Part shown: positions 48,688-57,481 of the stretch, piece by piece
How the letters are laid out: every line of letters starts with the position of its first letter
Position numbering within the stretch: the first letter of the stretch is position 1
Origin: Ignatzschineria sp. RMDPL8A
Lineage (GTDB): Bacteria > Pseudomonadota > Gammaproteobacteria > Cardiobacteriales > Wohlfahrtiimonadaceae
Reading direction: 5' to 3'
Length of the DNA: 64,000 nucleotides
Assembly: GCF_029815055.1 (NCBI RefSeq)
Contig: NZ_JAPPWA010000002.1
Span: 806,001-870,000, forward strand
The notes under the pieces: model-generated
Seen by the model: only the letters and a program-made list of their open reading frames with translations
What the model was told of the DNA's origin: nothing
The model's database searches: none
Translations under genes and position numbers: made by a program

Positions 48688-49529
48688 TATTGGTTCTTCA
48701 TCCGGGCAAGGTCACTTAAAGAGAGATTGTCGTAATCGTCCTCATCATCATTGCTCGCTTGATTGCGTTTTCGCGCGAGATCAGAGATCGACATCTCATC
48801 ATCGTCATCGCCGTAATCGACATATTGATCGTGATCGGGCATGGTAACGCCGCGTTTACGCAAGGTTTCGGTACGATATTGCATAAAGGCTTCTCGTTGG
48901 AAAACATACGGGTCGAGCGCTGCTTTTTTCGTCACAGAATCCACATCAAGCAGTTCGCTTCGTAGGTGAACAAGTCCCGCAACGGTGAGTCCTGCACTTG
49001 CGTATTTATTAAGCATATAGTTGTGCGGTGTTGCAAAGAGATCGCCGACGACGCCCCAGCCATCACGAGGGGTTGAAGGGCCTAAGAAGGGAATCACGAA
49101 ATAGTTACTGTTTTTCCAGCCCATTTTTGCAAGGGTTGTCCCAAAATCGTTGGTATGTTTTGCCGGAAGGTTAAAGCTTTCCGTTAAATCAATCAGGCCT
49201 AAGATCCCGAAAGTTGAGTTAAAGACAAAACGGTGAACGCTCTCAAGCGCGCCCACAAATTGCCCTTGGGTCAGATCAATCACGGCAGTGCGCGTATCGC
49301 CTAAGTTGCTAAACGCGTTACCAAATCCAGTACGAACGGTTTGCGGTACGACAAATTTATACCCTTCTGCCACCGGTTTACTAATCGCTTTATCAAACGC
49401 GGTATTAAAGGCGTAGACATTGCGGTTATACCCTTCGTACGGGTCGTGAGGATTATGCGGAGTGCCCGCACAGGCCGCGAGCACGATGCCGGCGACCAAT
49501 AAAGAGGTGAGTTTAATCAATGATTTCAT
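48687..49529 (-). CDS. mlaA: MlaA-type outer-membrane phospholipid-trafficking lipoprotein
   Basis: Outer-membrane lipoprotein of the Mla system, which removes mislocalised phospholipids from the outer leaflet. I start at ATG 49529 (MKSLIKLTSL...) because the lipobox LAAC then places the lipidated Cys at residue 20. The VacJ/MlaA core is clear: DPYEGYNRNVYAFN, VRTGFGNAFSNLGD, SVHRFVFNSTFGILGLIDL, GTTLAKMGW, NYFVIPFLGPSTPRDGWG. The roughly 50-residue C-terminal tail is acidic and contains the near-repeat (M/L)S(I/L)SDLAR..NQ twice. The mlaFEDCB genes are not next to it; an ABC-2 exporter is. Confidence 0.92.
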   Translation of the reverse strand: MKSLIKLTSLLVAGIVLAACAGTPHNPHDPYEGYNRNVYAFNTAFDKAISKPVAEGYKFVVPQTVRTGFGNAFSNLGDTRTAVIDLTQGQFVGALESVHRFVFNSTFGILGLIDLTESFNLPAKHTNDFGTTLAKMGWKNSNYFVIPFLGPSTPRDGWGVVGDLFATPHNYMLNKYASAGLTVAGLVHLRSELLDVDSVTKKAALDPYVFQREAFMQYRTETLRKRGVTMPDHDQYVDYGDDDDEMSISDLARKRNQASNDDEDDYDNLSLSDLARMKNQ

Positions 49530-49561
49530 AGTACCAACTGCCGTTTGTATGAACAATTAAG

Positions 49562-50338
49562 TTAAGATTTAAGGCCAATCCCACGATTTAAGAGGGTCAG
49601 TGCGAGGCTAAAGAGCGCGACAAAAAACACCCCTAAGAGCACAAGTGCTGTGGTGATATTGATGTCGGAAACGCTTAAAATGCTGTAGCGGAACGCATTA
49701 ACCATGTAGAGAATGGGGTTAAAATATGAGATCGACTGCCATGGCTCAGGTAAGAGCGCGACCGAATAGAACACCCCACCAAGATAGGTAAGCGGCGTTA
49801 AAATAAAGGTCGGAATGATGGAGATATCATCAAAATGGCGCGCAAAAATCGCATTAATCAACCCCGCAAGTGAAAAGACGAGCGAGGTGAGAATAAAGAT
49901 CGATAACATAAGCGGAATACTGTGAATGTTAAGATCCACAAAAAAGAGCGTCACTGCAGTCACAATCAATCCCACGGAAAACCCGCGGGCTACTCCGCCG
50001 CCAACATAGCCTGCAATAATGACTAAATTGGGAATCGGCGAGATGAGCAATTCCTCGATATGCCGGCTATATTTCGCACTAAAAAAGGAGGAGACGACGT
50101 TGGCGTAGCTGTTACTAATCACCGTCATCATAATGAGTCCCGGTGCGATATATTGCGCGTAGCCGATCCCTTCCGCCATATCACCGACGCGATCGCCAAT
50201 GATCTTTCCGAAAATCAGAAAGTAGAGAATGGTGGTGATCACCGGAGGAAGAAGCGTTTGAGGCCAGATGCGAATGAAGCGGTAAAACTCCTTCGTCAAA
50301 ATGGTGTAAAACGCGGTCCAATAATTTCTATTCATCAT
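49562..50338 (-). CDS. ABC-2 type transporter permease (YadH-like)
   Basis: A 258-residue inner-membrane permease with six predicted TM segments and the ABC-2 signature region (FILTPLTYLGGVFYSVALLPEPWQSISYFNPILYMVNAFRY). Its N-terminus FYRFIRIWPQTLLPPVITTILYFLIFG is typical of YadH. It follows the ATPase gene by 18 bases and precedes mlaA by 32. The exported substrate is unknown. The operon with mlaA suggests an envelope role (inference). Confidence 0.9.
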   Translation of the reverse strand: MMNRNYWTAFYTILTKEFYRFIRIWPQTLLPPVITTILYFLIFGKIIGDRVGDMAEGIGYAQYIAPGLIMMTVISNSYANVVSSFFSAKYSRHIEELLISPIPNLVIIAGYVGGGVARGFSVGLIVTAVTLFFVDLNIHSIPLMLSIFILTSLVFSLAGLINAIFARHFDDISIIPTFILTPLTYLGGVFYSVALLPEPWQSISYFNPILYMVNAFRYSILSVSDINITTALVLLGVFFVALFSLALTLLNRGIGLKS

Positions 50339-50356
50339 AATCCCTATTTGAAACGA

Positions 50357-51280
50357 TTAATTATCTTTCTGCGTCATCCGCAAGAAGAGTTCCTCTAAAC
50401 GATTAGCTTTATTGCGCATCGACTCAACGTGAATATTTTTACTCACAAGTCCGGCAAAAAGATCGCTAATGGTATGCGGTTTATGCACCTCCGCTTCGAG
50501 CGTCAGATCATTGAGCGCTTTGAGCGTAATGCCTGCCATTTCCGGCAGTTCAGTAGGCGTTTCACGCAGATTGAGGATAAAACTTTCCGACTGAAGTTGG
50601 CGTAACAGCGCATCCATACTGCTTTTGTGAATAATCTCACCATGATTGATGATGGCGATGTTATTACACATCTGTTCCGCTTCTTCAAGGTAGTGCGTCG
50701 TTAGGATAATGGTGGTGCCATCATCGTTCACACGGCGCATCAATTCCCACGTTTGACGACGAATTTCAATATCAACGCCGGCAGTGGGTTCGTCTAAAAT
50801 TAAGAGTTTTGGGTCGTGAACGAGCGCACGAGCAATCATCAAACGGCGTTTCATTCCGCCTGAAAGCTCGCGAGCCATCACTTTACGTTTATCACTCAGA
50901 TCGAGGAGATCAAGCAGACGATGCGCTTTTCGGCGCGCCTCGGTGCGTGAAATACCGTAGTATCCCCCTTGGTTAATAATGATCTCTTCAACCGGCTCAA
51001 ACTGGTTAAAGTTAAATTCTTGTGGAACGAGACCAATCAAGGCTTTTGCCGCATGTTTATCGGTGCGAATGCTGTGGCCAAATACCTCAACATCGCCCGC
51101 GGTGGGCTCGACAAGATCGGTAATAATTCCGATGGTGGTGGATTTCCCGGCGCCATTAGGGCCTAAGAGCGCGTAGAAATCCCCTTCCTCCACTTCTAGA
51201 TCAATTCCTTTGAGGGCAACTTTCCCATTACTATACTCTTTGCGTAACTGACTAATTTTTAGTGCAGGTGTGGATGCCAT
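50357..51280 (-). CDS. ABC transporter ATP-binding protein (YadG-like)
   Basis: A 307-residue ATPase partner of the ABC-2 permease downstream. Walker A GPNGAGKST, the Q-loop VPQEFNFN, the signature LSGGMKRR, Walker B LLILDEPTAG and the H-loop THYLEEAEQM are all intact. The C-terminal part (ITLKALNDLTLEAEVHKPHTISDLFAG) is the usual DUF4162-like region. It lies 43 bases downstream of rluB. Confidence 0.95.
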   Translation of the reverse strand: MASTPALKISQLRKEYSNGKVALKGIDLEVEEGDFYALLGPNGAGKSTTIGIITDLVEPTAGDVEVFGHSIRTDKHAAKALIGLVPQEFNFNQFEPVEEIIINQGGYYGISRTEARRKAHRLLDLLDLSDKRKVMARELSGGMKRRLMIARALVHDPKLLILDEPTAGVDIEIRRQTWELMRRVNDDGTTIILTTHYLEEAEQMCNNIAIINHGEIIHKSSMDALLRQLQSESFILNLRETPTELPEMAGITLKALNDLTLEAEVHKPHTISDLFAGLVSKNIHVESMRNKANRLEELFLRMTQKDN

Positions 51281-51323
51281 ATTAATTCCTTTAAATAGAA
51301 CCTTTAAATAGAAGAGTCAACGA

Positions 51324-52445
51324 TTATGAACGGCGACGCGGTTTACCTGAGTTGCCTGAGTTCCGATCACGGCTGGGACGCTCAGAGCGGTTTTGGCTAC
51401 GATTATCACGGTCATCGCGCTGTGAACGGTTTGAACGATCATCACGACTTGGGCGATCTGAACGGTTCGGGCGTTCATTGCGATCATTTCTGTCACTGCG
51501 TTCATTTCTGTCATTTCGATCCGAACGATTTGGACGGGCTTGACGATCTCCACGGGGGCGGTCGCTACGGTCAAAGCGATCATTTCGCTCGCCGCGCTCT
51601 CCACGTTCTGGTCGATCTCCGCGACGACGTTCTTGTTGCTGACGGCCTACGCGACGAGGTTTTGAACGCACGCGCTCATCTTTCTCGGAACGTTTTTTGG
51701 TCGGTACATGCTCAAGCTCCACCGATTCAACCAGCTCTTTTAACACATCATCATCGATATCGACAAATTGACCCGCTTTAAGATGGCGCGGTAATTCCAC
51801 ATTGCCATAACGAATTCGAATAAGGCGAGAGACCATGAGGCCTTGCGATTCCCAAAGACGACGAACTTCACGGTTTTTCCCACCTTTAACGGTGACGTGA
51901 TACCAGAAGTTTGCGCCCGTACCGCCGGACCATAAGATCTCCTCAAATTTTGAGAGACCATCTTCAAATTCCACCCCGTTTTTCATGTTTTCCGCCATCT
52001 CATCAGTGAATTCACCAATGACGCGGACCGCATATTCACGCTCGATTTCGTGAGAAGGGTGCATTAAACGGTGCGCAAGTTCGCCGTCGTTGGTGACGAG
52101 CAATAATCCTTGCGTATTGATATCGAGACGACCGACGGAGATCCAGCGGCCGTTATTGATTTTTGGGAGGCTCTCAAAAATGGTGCGACGACCTTCAGGA
52201 TCGTGGCGCGTTGAGATTTCACCTTCAGGTTTATAGTAGAGAAGCACACGGCGCTCAAGGGAGTCGAGTGGTTTTAGAGTCACTAGACGGTCATTAATAT
52301 GAATGGTTTCGGTGCCATCCACTTGGCAACCGAGCTTCGCCACTTCACCATTAACTTTGATCTTGCCTTCTTCAATCCAGCCTTCAATTTCACGGCGAGA
52401 ACCAAAGCCTTGGTTAGCAAGAACTTTCTGTAGACGTTCAGTCAT
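51324..52445 (-). CDS. rluB: 23S rRNA pseudouridine synthase with long charged tail
   Basis: RsuA/RluB-family pseudouridine synthase, 373 residues, probably forming Psi2605 in 23S rRNA. The S4 RNA-binding domain (RLQKVLANQGFGSRREIEGWIEEGKIKVNG) is followed by the catalytic domain with GRLDINTQGLLLVTNDG, where the Asp is catalytic, and GKNREVRRLWESQG. From about residue 250 there is a 120-residue low-complexity tail of Arg, Asp, Asn, Ser and Glu in RSDRNDRNER-like repeats. Such tails occur in RluB proteins, but this one is long and regular. RluB is preferred over RluE because of the S4 domain and tail. Confidence 0.93.
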   Translation of the reverse strand: MTERLQKVLANQGFGSRREIEGWIEEGKIKVNGEVAKLGCQVDGTETIHINDRLVTLKPLDSLERRVLLYYKPEGEISTRHDPEGRRTIFESLPKINNGRWISVGRLDINTQGLLLVTNDGELAHRLMHPSHEIEREYAVRVIGEFTDEMAENMKNGVEFEDGLSKFEEILWSGGTGANFWYHVTVKGGKNREVRRLWESQGLMVSRLIRIRYGNVELPRHLKAGQFVDIDDDVLKELVESVELEHVPTKKRSEKDERVRSKPRRVGRQQQERRRGDRPERGERGERNDRFDRSDRPRGDRQARPNRSDRNDRNERSDRNDRNERPNRSDRPSRDDRSNRSQRDDRDNRSQNRSERPSRDRNSGNSGKPRRRS

Positions 52446-52586
52446 AATTTCCTTAAATAAAGAATTAGCGATAAACTTTTAATTATACAATAATTCAGAT
52501 CAACTTTATAGCAAAAGAATGGGGACGAGCACCGCAGTGCCCGTGCTAGTAAAAAGGGGTGAGCTAAAACGAAAAAGGAGGACTCA

Positions 52587-53966
52587 TTACGGCGTCTCTG
52601 TCTCTGTTTTAGGCTCGGGGTCCGCAGAGCTAACGCCTTCTTGTAAAAGAGGTAACTTAATGGTGACTTGAAGCCCCTTATGTTCATGGTTTTTAAATTC
52701 GATTGAGCCATGATGGCACTCGATAATCTCTTGGGTGATGGCAAGCCCAAGCCCGTAGCCCCCTTGGCGCTGATTGCGCGCTTCATCGGTACGATAAAAG
52801 GGTTTGGTGATAAAGGGAATGTGTTCCGCCGGCACGCCATCGCCGTCGTCAATCACATCGATCACGGCATAATGGCGGATAATCTGTAGCGACACAAAGA
52901 CACGGGTATTTTCATGGGTGTAGAAAAGGGCGTTGCGGATGATATTCTCAATGGCACGCTCTAAGCGAATGTAATCGCCTTTGATAAAAATATTGCTCGG
53001 CAGATAGGCCTCGATGGAGCGGTTTTCTTGTGAAAATTCAAAGTTCGCATCCTCGATAATCGACTCGAGCATGGAGGTGAGCGAGAGCTTTTCGAGCGTA
53101 ATTACCTCTTGACTATTGCGCCCTTCACGGAGATAAACCATCACTTCGTTAATGAGTTCATTGAGGCGATCGGCTTCCATTTCGGCACGATCGATATATT
53201 GATAAAACGCATCAGAATCGTTTTGCACTTTCGGATCTTGCAGAAGTGTGAGCGCCAATTTTTGTCGCGATAGTGGGGATCTTAATTCGTGAGCAATGTC
53301 CGATAGAAGCCTTTTCTGATTCTCTTGCAACTCGGCAATGTTATCGATCATGTAGTTAAAGTGCACCGCAAGGTCCCCAACTTCGTTGGCCTGATGGGTG
53401 AGGCGCTCGGGAATCCGTACATTCATCTCGCCATCGCTGATGCGCTTAACATAACTTGAAAATTCTTCTAACGGTTGGCTAAAGCGACGTACCCAGAAAA
53501 AGGTGAGGATAAAACTTAATAAAATAAGCGGAATCGTTCGCAGGACAAAGCCCCCTATGGTGGAGCTAAAAAATTGTGAAATGCGCTGATCGTTACGAAT
53601 CTCAAGGAGAATAGGGTTTCGATTCTCATCCATAAAGTAGAAAAAGATGACCGCTTGGTGATTACTTAATCGTACCGATTCATCACGGCGTTCAGGGCGA
53701 TTGACATCGACATTGGTGAGAATGAAGTTTTTTTCACGATTGATCGATTTAATATAATCGCGACCGGCCTTGATGCCGTGATCTTCAGTAATTTGTACAA
53801 TTTCGATCGTTGGTTGAAGAAGTTCTGAGCGAAAGAGTTTACTCCAGTCCCGCTCAACTTTGTCTAGGGAGAGAATGTAGGCGCCTTGACCGATGACCAT
53901 CAAAATGATGAGCAAAAAGGCGGTGGAAAACCAGACTTTATGGAAGTATGAACGAAAAAAGATCAT
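52587..53966 (-). CDS. cpxA: CpxA-like sensor histidine kinase
   Basis: A 459-residue membrane kinase from ATG 53966 (AGGA eight bases upstream); longer starts lack support. TM1 is about residues 11-33, followed by a periplasmic domain to about 137, TM2 about 138-160 and a HAMP domain. The H-box LLSDIAHELRSPLSR carries phospho-accepting His226. The N-box ENIIRNALFYTHE and G-boxes IDDGDGVP and GGYGLGLAITQEII follow. Length and H-box resemble CpxA, which senses envelope stress. The C-terminus ends in a Glu/Thr-rich tail. It lies 208 bases downstream of the response regulator, an unusually large gap. Confidence 0.88.
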   Translation of the reverse strand: MIFFRSYFHKVWFSTAFLLIILMVIGQGAYILSLDKVERDWSKLFRSELLQPTIEIVQITEDHGIKAGRDYIKSINREKNFILTNVDVNRPERRDESVRLSNHQAVIFFYFMDENRNPILLEIRNDQRISQFFSSTIGGFVLRTIPLILLSFILTFFWVRRFSQPLEEFSSYVKRISDGEMNVRIPERLTHQANEVGDLAVHFNYMIDNIAELQENQKRLLSDIAHELRSPLSRQKLALTLLQDPKVQNDSDAFYQYIDRAEMEADRLNELINEVMVYLREGRNSQEVITLEKLSLTSMLESIIEDANFEFSQENRSIEAYLPSNIFIKGDYIRLERAIENIIRNALFYTHENTRVFVSLQIIRHYAVIDVIDDGDGVPAEHIPFITKPFYRTDEARNQRQGGYGLGLAITQEIIECHHGSIEFKNHEHKGLQVTIKLPLLQEGVSSADPEPKTETETP

Positions 53967-54053
53967 AGTACACATCCTATCAACAGGAAAAAGGCTAATA
54001 TCCTCACAGCATACGTCAAAAGTCAGGTTTGAGCCATGGTAATGCAACTATTT

Positions 54054-54068
54054 GTAAGCATTTGTAAG
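54054..54068 (+). promoter_or_regulatory. CpxR-type box between cpxR and cpxA
   Basis: GTAAG-CATTT-GTAAG at 54054-54068 lies in a doubled TTTGTAAGCA repeat (54051-54070). It fits the CpxR consensus GTAAA-N5-GTAAA with the right 10-base period. It sits in the 208-base gap between the regulator and kinase genes. Confidence 0.55.
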
Positions 54069-54174
54069 CATTTTAAATCGACCCATTATATCCTCGATGG
54101 AATATCATCGAATAATATATAGAGGTTAATGGGCGATTTATAATGTTAATTTTGTTAAGAATTGTGTAGACAAT

Positions 54175-54858
54175 TTAAAGGATCAATTGGTACCCGCGTC
54201 CACGGACACTTTTAATGGTGATGCCGAGTTCGCTAATTTTTTTACGAATGTTAGAAATATGCACATCTAGGCTACGATCAAAGGGTTTAAGGGTTCGTTG
54301 CAGTGCAATTTCAGAGATCTCCTCTTTTGAGACCACCTCGCCTAAGTTCGTGGCAAGGACTTTTAAAACTTCATATTCGATGCCGGTGAGTAACACTTCT
54401 TCACCGTGAATGTAAAAAAGTCGTTTATTATCGTCCCAATCGATCTTATCATTCTGCGATTCTTCATCATCGTCAAAGGTTTTATAAGTACGGCGTAACA
54501 CCGCTTTAATGCGGGCGCTTAGCTCATGGGGTTCAGCGGGTTTTGAGACGTAGTCATCCGCACCAAGCTCAAGACCGACCACCCGATCGATCGGCTCTGA
54601 TTTTGCGGTAAGCATAATGACCGGCATCGCAGGATATTTTTGATGGATCACTTTAAGTGTCTCAATTCCATTAAGGCGGGGCATCATCACATCTAAAATA
54701 CAGAGGTGATAGTCGTCTTCATCGATTAATACCAGTGCTTCTTTCCCATCGTGGGCCACGGAAACATTGAATCCATCGCGAGATAAATGCTCACCTAGTA
54801 GGGCGGTAAATTCTTTATCGTCGTCAACGAGAAGTATTTTATTATTTTTCTGTAACAT
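54175..54858 (-). CDS. cpxR: CpxR-like response regulator (OmpR family)
   Basis: A 227-residue two-domain regulator. The receiver domain has the acidic pocket LLVDDD, phospho-acceptor Asp56 in LCILDVMMPRLNG, and LTAKSEPIDRVVGLELGADDYVSKP. The winged-helix output domain has LLTGIEYEVLKVLATNLGEVVSKEEISE, FDRSLDVHISNIRKKI and VRGRGYQL. Similarity to CpxR runs along the whole sequence (VAHDGKEAL, TLKPFDRSLDVHISN). It likely controls envelope-stress genes and its own operon. It is transcribed divergently from rpoN across a 416-base spacer. Confidence 0.9.
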   Translation of the reverse strand: MLQKNNKILLVDDDKEFTALLGEHLSRDGFNVSVAHDGKEALVLIDEDDYHLCILDVMMPRLNGIETLKVIHQKYPAMPVIMLTAKSEPIDRVVGLELGADDYVSKPAEPHELSARIKAVLRRTYKTFDDDEESQNDKIDWDDNKRLFYIHGEEVLLTGIEYEVLKVLATNLGEVVSKEEISEIALQRTLKPFDRSLDVHISNIRKKISELGITIKSVRGRGYQLIL

Positions 54859-55274
54859 GGTTTGATTAACCTTCCTTAATAATCCATCAAATAAACTAAC
54901 TTGTATACAATCCTATAGAGCATTGTATAAGTCAAATTATAAAAAACAAGTGTAATTTTCCACTAAACGCATAAGCCTAATCATTTTAATCCCCTTTCAA
55001 TATGAACTAGATGACTCAGAGTAAGTTTAGTAAAGAATCGATCGCTATTGAAAGTTATAGTAAATTAAATTTGATAAAAAACAATAACTATTAATAATTA
55101 ATTTTAATATCTAATTGTATACAAACTTAAATTTTTGTCGATGAATGCGGTCAAAAGGTAAGCATAGATTAAAGATAAAGTGACCAAAGGCGAATCATTC
55201 CCTGTATAATAAAGAGTTAGGTCAAGGACGAAAGCCTTTATTGTAATCATAGAAGATGCATTTATTAGGAGAAT
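54859..55274. other. divergent control region between cpxR and rpoN
   Basis: A 416-base, very AT-rich spacer without a gene. It must contain promoters for cpxR (-) and rpoN (+). GTAAG-TTTA-GTAAAG at 55021-55035 resembles a CpxR box, but with a 9-base period instead of 10, so it is weak. No hairpin terminator was seen. Confidence 0.5.
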
Positions 55275-56738
55275 ATGAAGTTACAGACACGGTTAGCGAT
55301 AAAGCAGCGCCTTGCAATGACCCAAGGGTTGCAGCAAGCGATTCGCATTTTACAGCTCAATCAGCAAGATCTTCAGCTAGAGATTAATGAGTTTCTCGAC
55401 TCTAATATCATGCTTGAGTATGACTACGAGCGCGACCAAGAGCCTCTTGAGTCGCTTGAAGAACATTTTGAAGAAAAAAGTGGTGATGAGAGCCTTGATT
55501 TTGATGAAGAGGGCAGCGTCACTGTCGAGACCGATTGGGATTATTATTCCGGCGGTGAGACGAGCTATAGCACAGGGCCTGATGAGGAGAATGATCCGCT
55601 CAATCAATTGACGGAAGCCCATCGGACTACGGTGCACGAGGATCTTTTGTGGCAACTCGAAGTGAGTCAATTTACCGAGCGTGAACGTACGATTGGTAAG
55701 TGCATTATTAGTGAAATTAATCACGAGGGCTACTTTTTAACCTCGCTCTATGAGATTAAAGAGTGGCTCGAGACAGTCTATGCGGATATCACCATTGCTG
55801 AGATGGAAGCGGTGTTAAAACGGATTCAAGCCTTTGAACCTTCCGGCATTGCCGCACGTTCGGTGGAAGAGAGTTTGGTCAATCAGATTAATGATCTCAC
55901 CCCGCGCCCTTATTGGGCCGATCATGCCGTGACGCTCCTTGAAAAAGGTAAAAAAGATCTTGAACGCCTCAATATTCCAAAATTACGCCGTCTTTTAGGG
56001 ATTGATGAAGAGCTGCTCCGCGTGATTTTAGGAGAGTTGCAACGCCTTGATCCCAAACCGGGTTATAAAATTGGCGGATCAAACGTTGGTGGGATTCGCC
56101 CTGAAATTATTGTCACCCTCGATGGACGCTTGATTAATGTGGCGCTCAACGATGAGGTAGTGCCGAAACTTCGCATCAATAAAGAGTATGCCACCATTGC
56201 GAAATTTGCCAATGAAGATGGCTCGATGCTCCGCACCCATTTAAGCGATGCGCAGGGCTTTATCCGCAGTATTCATAGCCGCTTTGATACGATGCTGATG
56301 GTAGCCGAAGAGATTGTGCGTTTTCAGCGGGCATTTTTCTTTGAAGGGGCGAGTGCAATTCGTCCGCTGCAACTCAAAGACATTGCCGATCGTTTGGATT
56401 TTAGTGAATCGACCATTTCGCGCGCGGTAAACGGTAAATATATGCTCTGCCCGACGGGGACTTATGAGCTTAAATTCTTTTTTTCCAATCAAGTGGCGCT
56501 CTCAAGTGCTGACGGGGATGAAGATGCCTCAGCGGTGGCGATTCGTGCAGAATTGCAGAAAATTATCGATCAAGAAAACCCTGAAAAGCCCTATAGCGAC
56601 GCGAAACTGGTGACACTCTTAGAAGAGCATGGTTATAAAATTGCGCGCCGTACCGTGGCAAAATATCGCGATGTGTTAGGAATTCCAAGTTCCACCGATC
56701 GTAAAAGCTTTGCAAAGCGTGATGAGATTATTGAGTGA
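55275..56738 (+). CDS. rpoN: RNA polymerase sigma-54 factor
   Basis: Sigma-54, which directs RNA polymerase to -24/-12 promoters and needs enhancer-binding activators. 487 residues. Region I is Gln/Leu-rich (QRLAMTQGLQQAIRILQLNQQDLQLEI). An acidic region II follows (EEHFEEKSGDESLDFDEEGS). The core-binding domain precedes the helix-turn-helix LKDIADRLDFSESTISRAVNGKYM, and the RpoN box ARRTVAKYRD is at about 457-466. AGGAG lies before the ATG. The common downstream genes (hpf, ptsN) are absent: a terminator follows and plsY converges. Confidence 0.97.
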   Translation: MKLQTRLAIKQRLAMTQGLQQAIRILQLNQQDLQLEINEFLDSNIMLEYDYERDQEPLESLEEHFEEKSGDESLDFDEEGSVTVETDWDYYSGGETSYSTGPDEENDPLNQLTEAHRTTVHEDLLWQLEVSQFTERERTIGKCIISEINHEGYFLTSLYEIKEWLETVYADITIAEMEAVLKRIQAFEPSGIAARSVEESLVNQINDLTPRPYWADHAVTLLEKGKKDLERLNIPKLRRLLGIDEELLRVILGELQRLDPKPGYKIGGSNVGGIRPEIIVTLDGRLINVALNDEVVPKLRINKEYATIAKFANEDGSMLRTHLSDAQGFIRSIHSRFDTMLMVAEEIVRFQRAFFFEGASAIRPLQLKDIADRLDFSESTISRAVNGKYMLCPTGTYELKFFFSNQVALSSADGDEDASAVAIRAELQKIIDQENPEKPYSDAKLVTLLEEHGYKIARRTVAKYRDVLGIPSSTDRKSFAKRDEIIE

Positions 56739-56773
56739 TCCTCTAGGAACGTAATCGATATAACAGCCGATAC

Positions 56774-56812
56774 AAAAAACGCGATGCGCCTTTTAAAGCC
56801 ATCGCGTTTTTT
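56774..56812. terminator. bidirectional terminator between rpoN and plsY
   Basis: AAAAAACGCGATG and CATCGCGTTTTTT form a stem with a 13-base loop, with A and T runs at the flanks. Confidence 0.9.
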
Positions 56813-56851
56813 GATCCGTGTTTCGGTCGATCAGCATTTTGATCGATCTGC

Positions 56852-57457
56852 CTATTTTTTCAAATTCATTTTTCCCTCTTCCCCTTTGAGAAGGCGCGAG
56901 ATATTGGCTTTATGGCGATAGATGAGGAGAAGATCCATCATAATCACCACAATAACGATTTCAAAGGGGGCTTTAAAGAGATAGAGAAAAAGGGGCGCTA
57001 ACACAGCCGCGGTAAGGGCGGAGAGCGATGAGATTTTTGTGGTCAGAAATACGAGAATCCACGTTCCAAAAGCGCAAAGCGCCACAAGAGGACTTAAACC
57101 TAAAATCGCCCCAAATGCGGTTGCTACGCCTTTTCCGCCTTTAAATCCAAAAAAGATCGGGAAGAGGTGGCCTAAAAATGCCCCAAGTGCCGAGAGCGCG
57201 AGCGCAAGCGGTGATAGCGCTAAGAGATTGACGATCGCAACGGGAATAAGTCCTTTGAGAAGGTCGCCAACGAGAGTAATAATCGCTGCTTTTTTCCCGC
57301 CAAGACGCATAACATTGGTGGCGCCTGGGTTATTTGATCCGGTTGTACGGGGATCGGGCAGTCCAAAGGCGCGGCAGACAATAATCGCCGAAGAGATGGA
57401 GCCAGCAAGATAGCTAATCAAAAAGATCAGCGCGGGAAGCAGTAAATTCATGTTCAT
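56852..57457 (-). CDS. plsY: glycerol-3-phosphate acyltransferase PlsY
   Basis: Inner-membrane acyltransferase that makes lysophosphatidate from acyl-phosphate. 201 residues with five or six TM segments. The three cytosolic family motifs are present: SYLAGSISSAIIVCR, DPRTTGSNNPGATNVMRLGGKKAA, and FPIFFGFKGGKGVATAFG. The C-terminus is basic (RHKANISRLLKGEEGKMNLKK), as usual. It lies 24 bases after yoaA in the same direction, probably in one operon. Confidence 0.96.
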   Translation of the reverse strand: MNMNLLLPALIFLISYLAGSISSAIIVCRAFGLPDPRTTGSNNPGATNVMRLGGKKAAIITLVGDLLKGLIPVAIVNLLALSPLALALSALGAFLGHLFPIFFGFKGGKGVATAFGAILGLSPLVALCAFGTWILVFLTTKISSLSALTAAVLAPLFLYLFKAPFEIVIVVIMMDLLLIYRHKANISRLLKGEEGKMNLKK

Positions 57458-57481
57458 TGGAACTCGTTGGAAAGTGAAAAA

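Noticed and set aside
52442-52852. 136-residue open frame overlapping the cpxA 3' end
   Set aside because: It runs in another frame over conserved kinase motifs, so it is a shadow.
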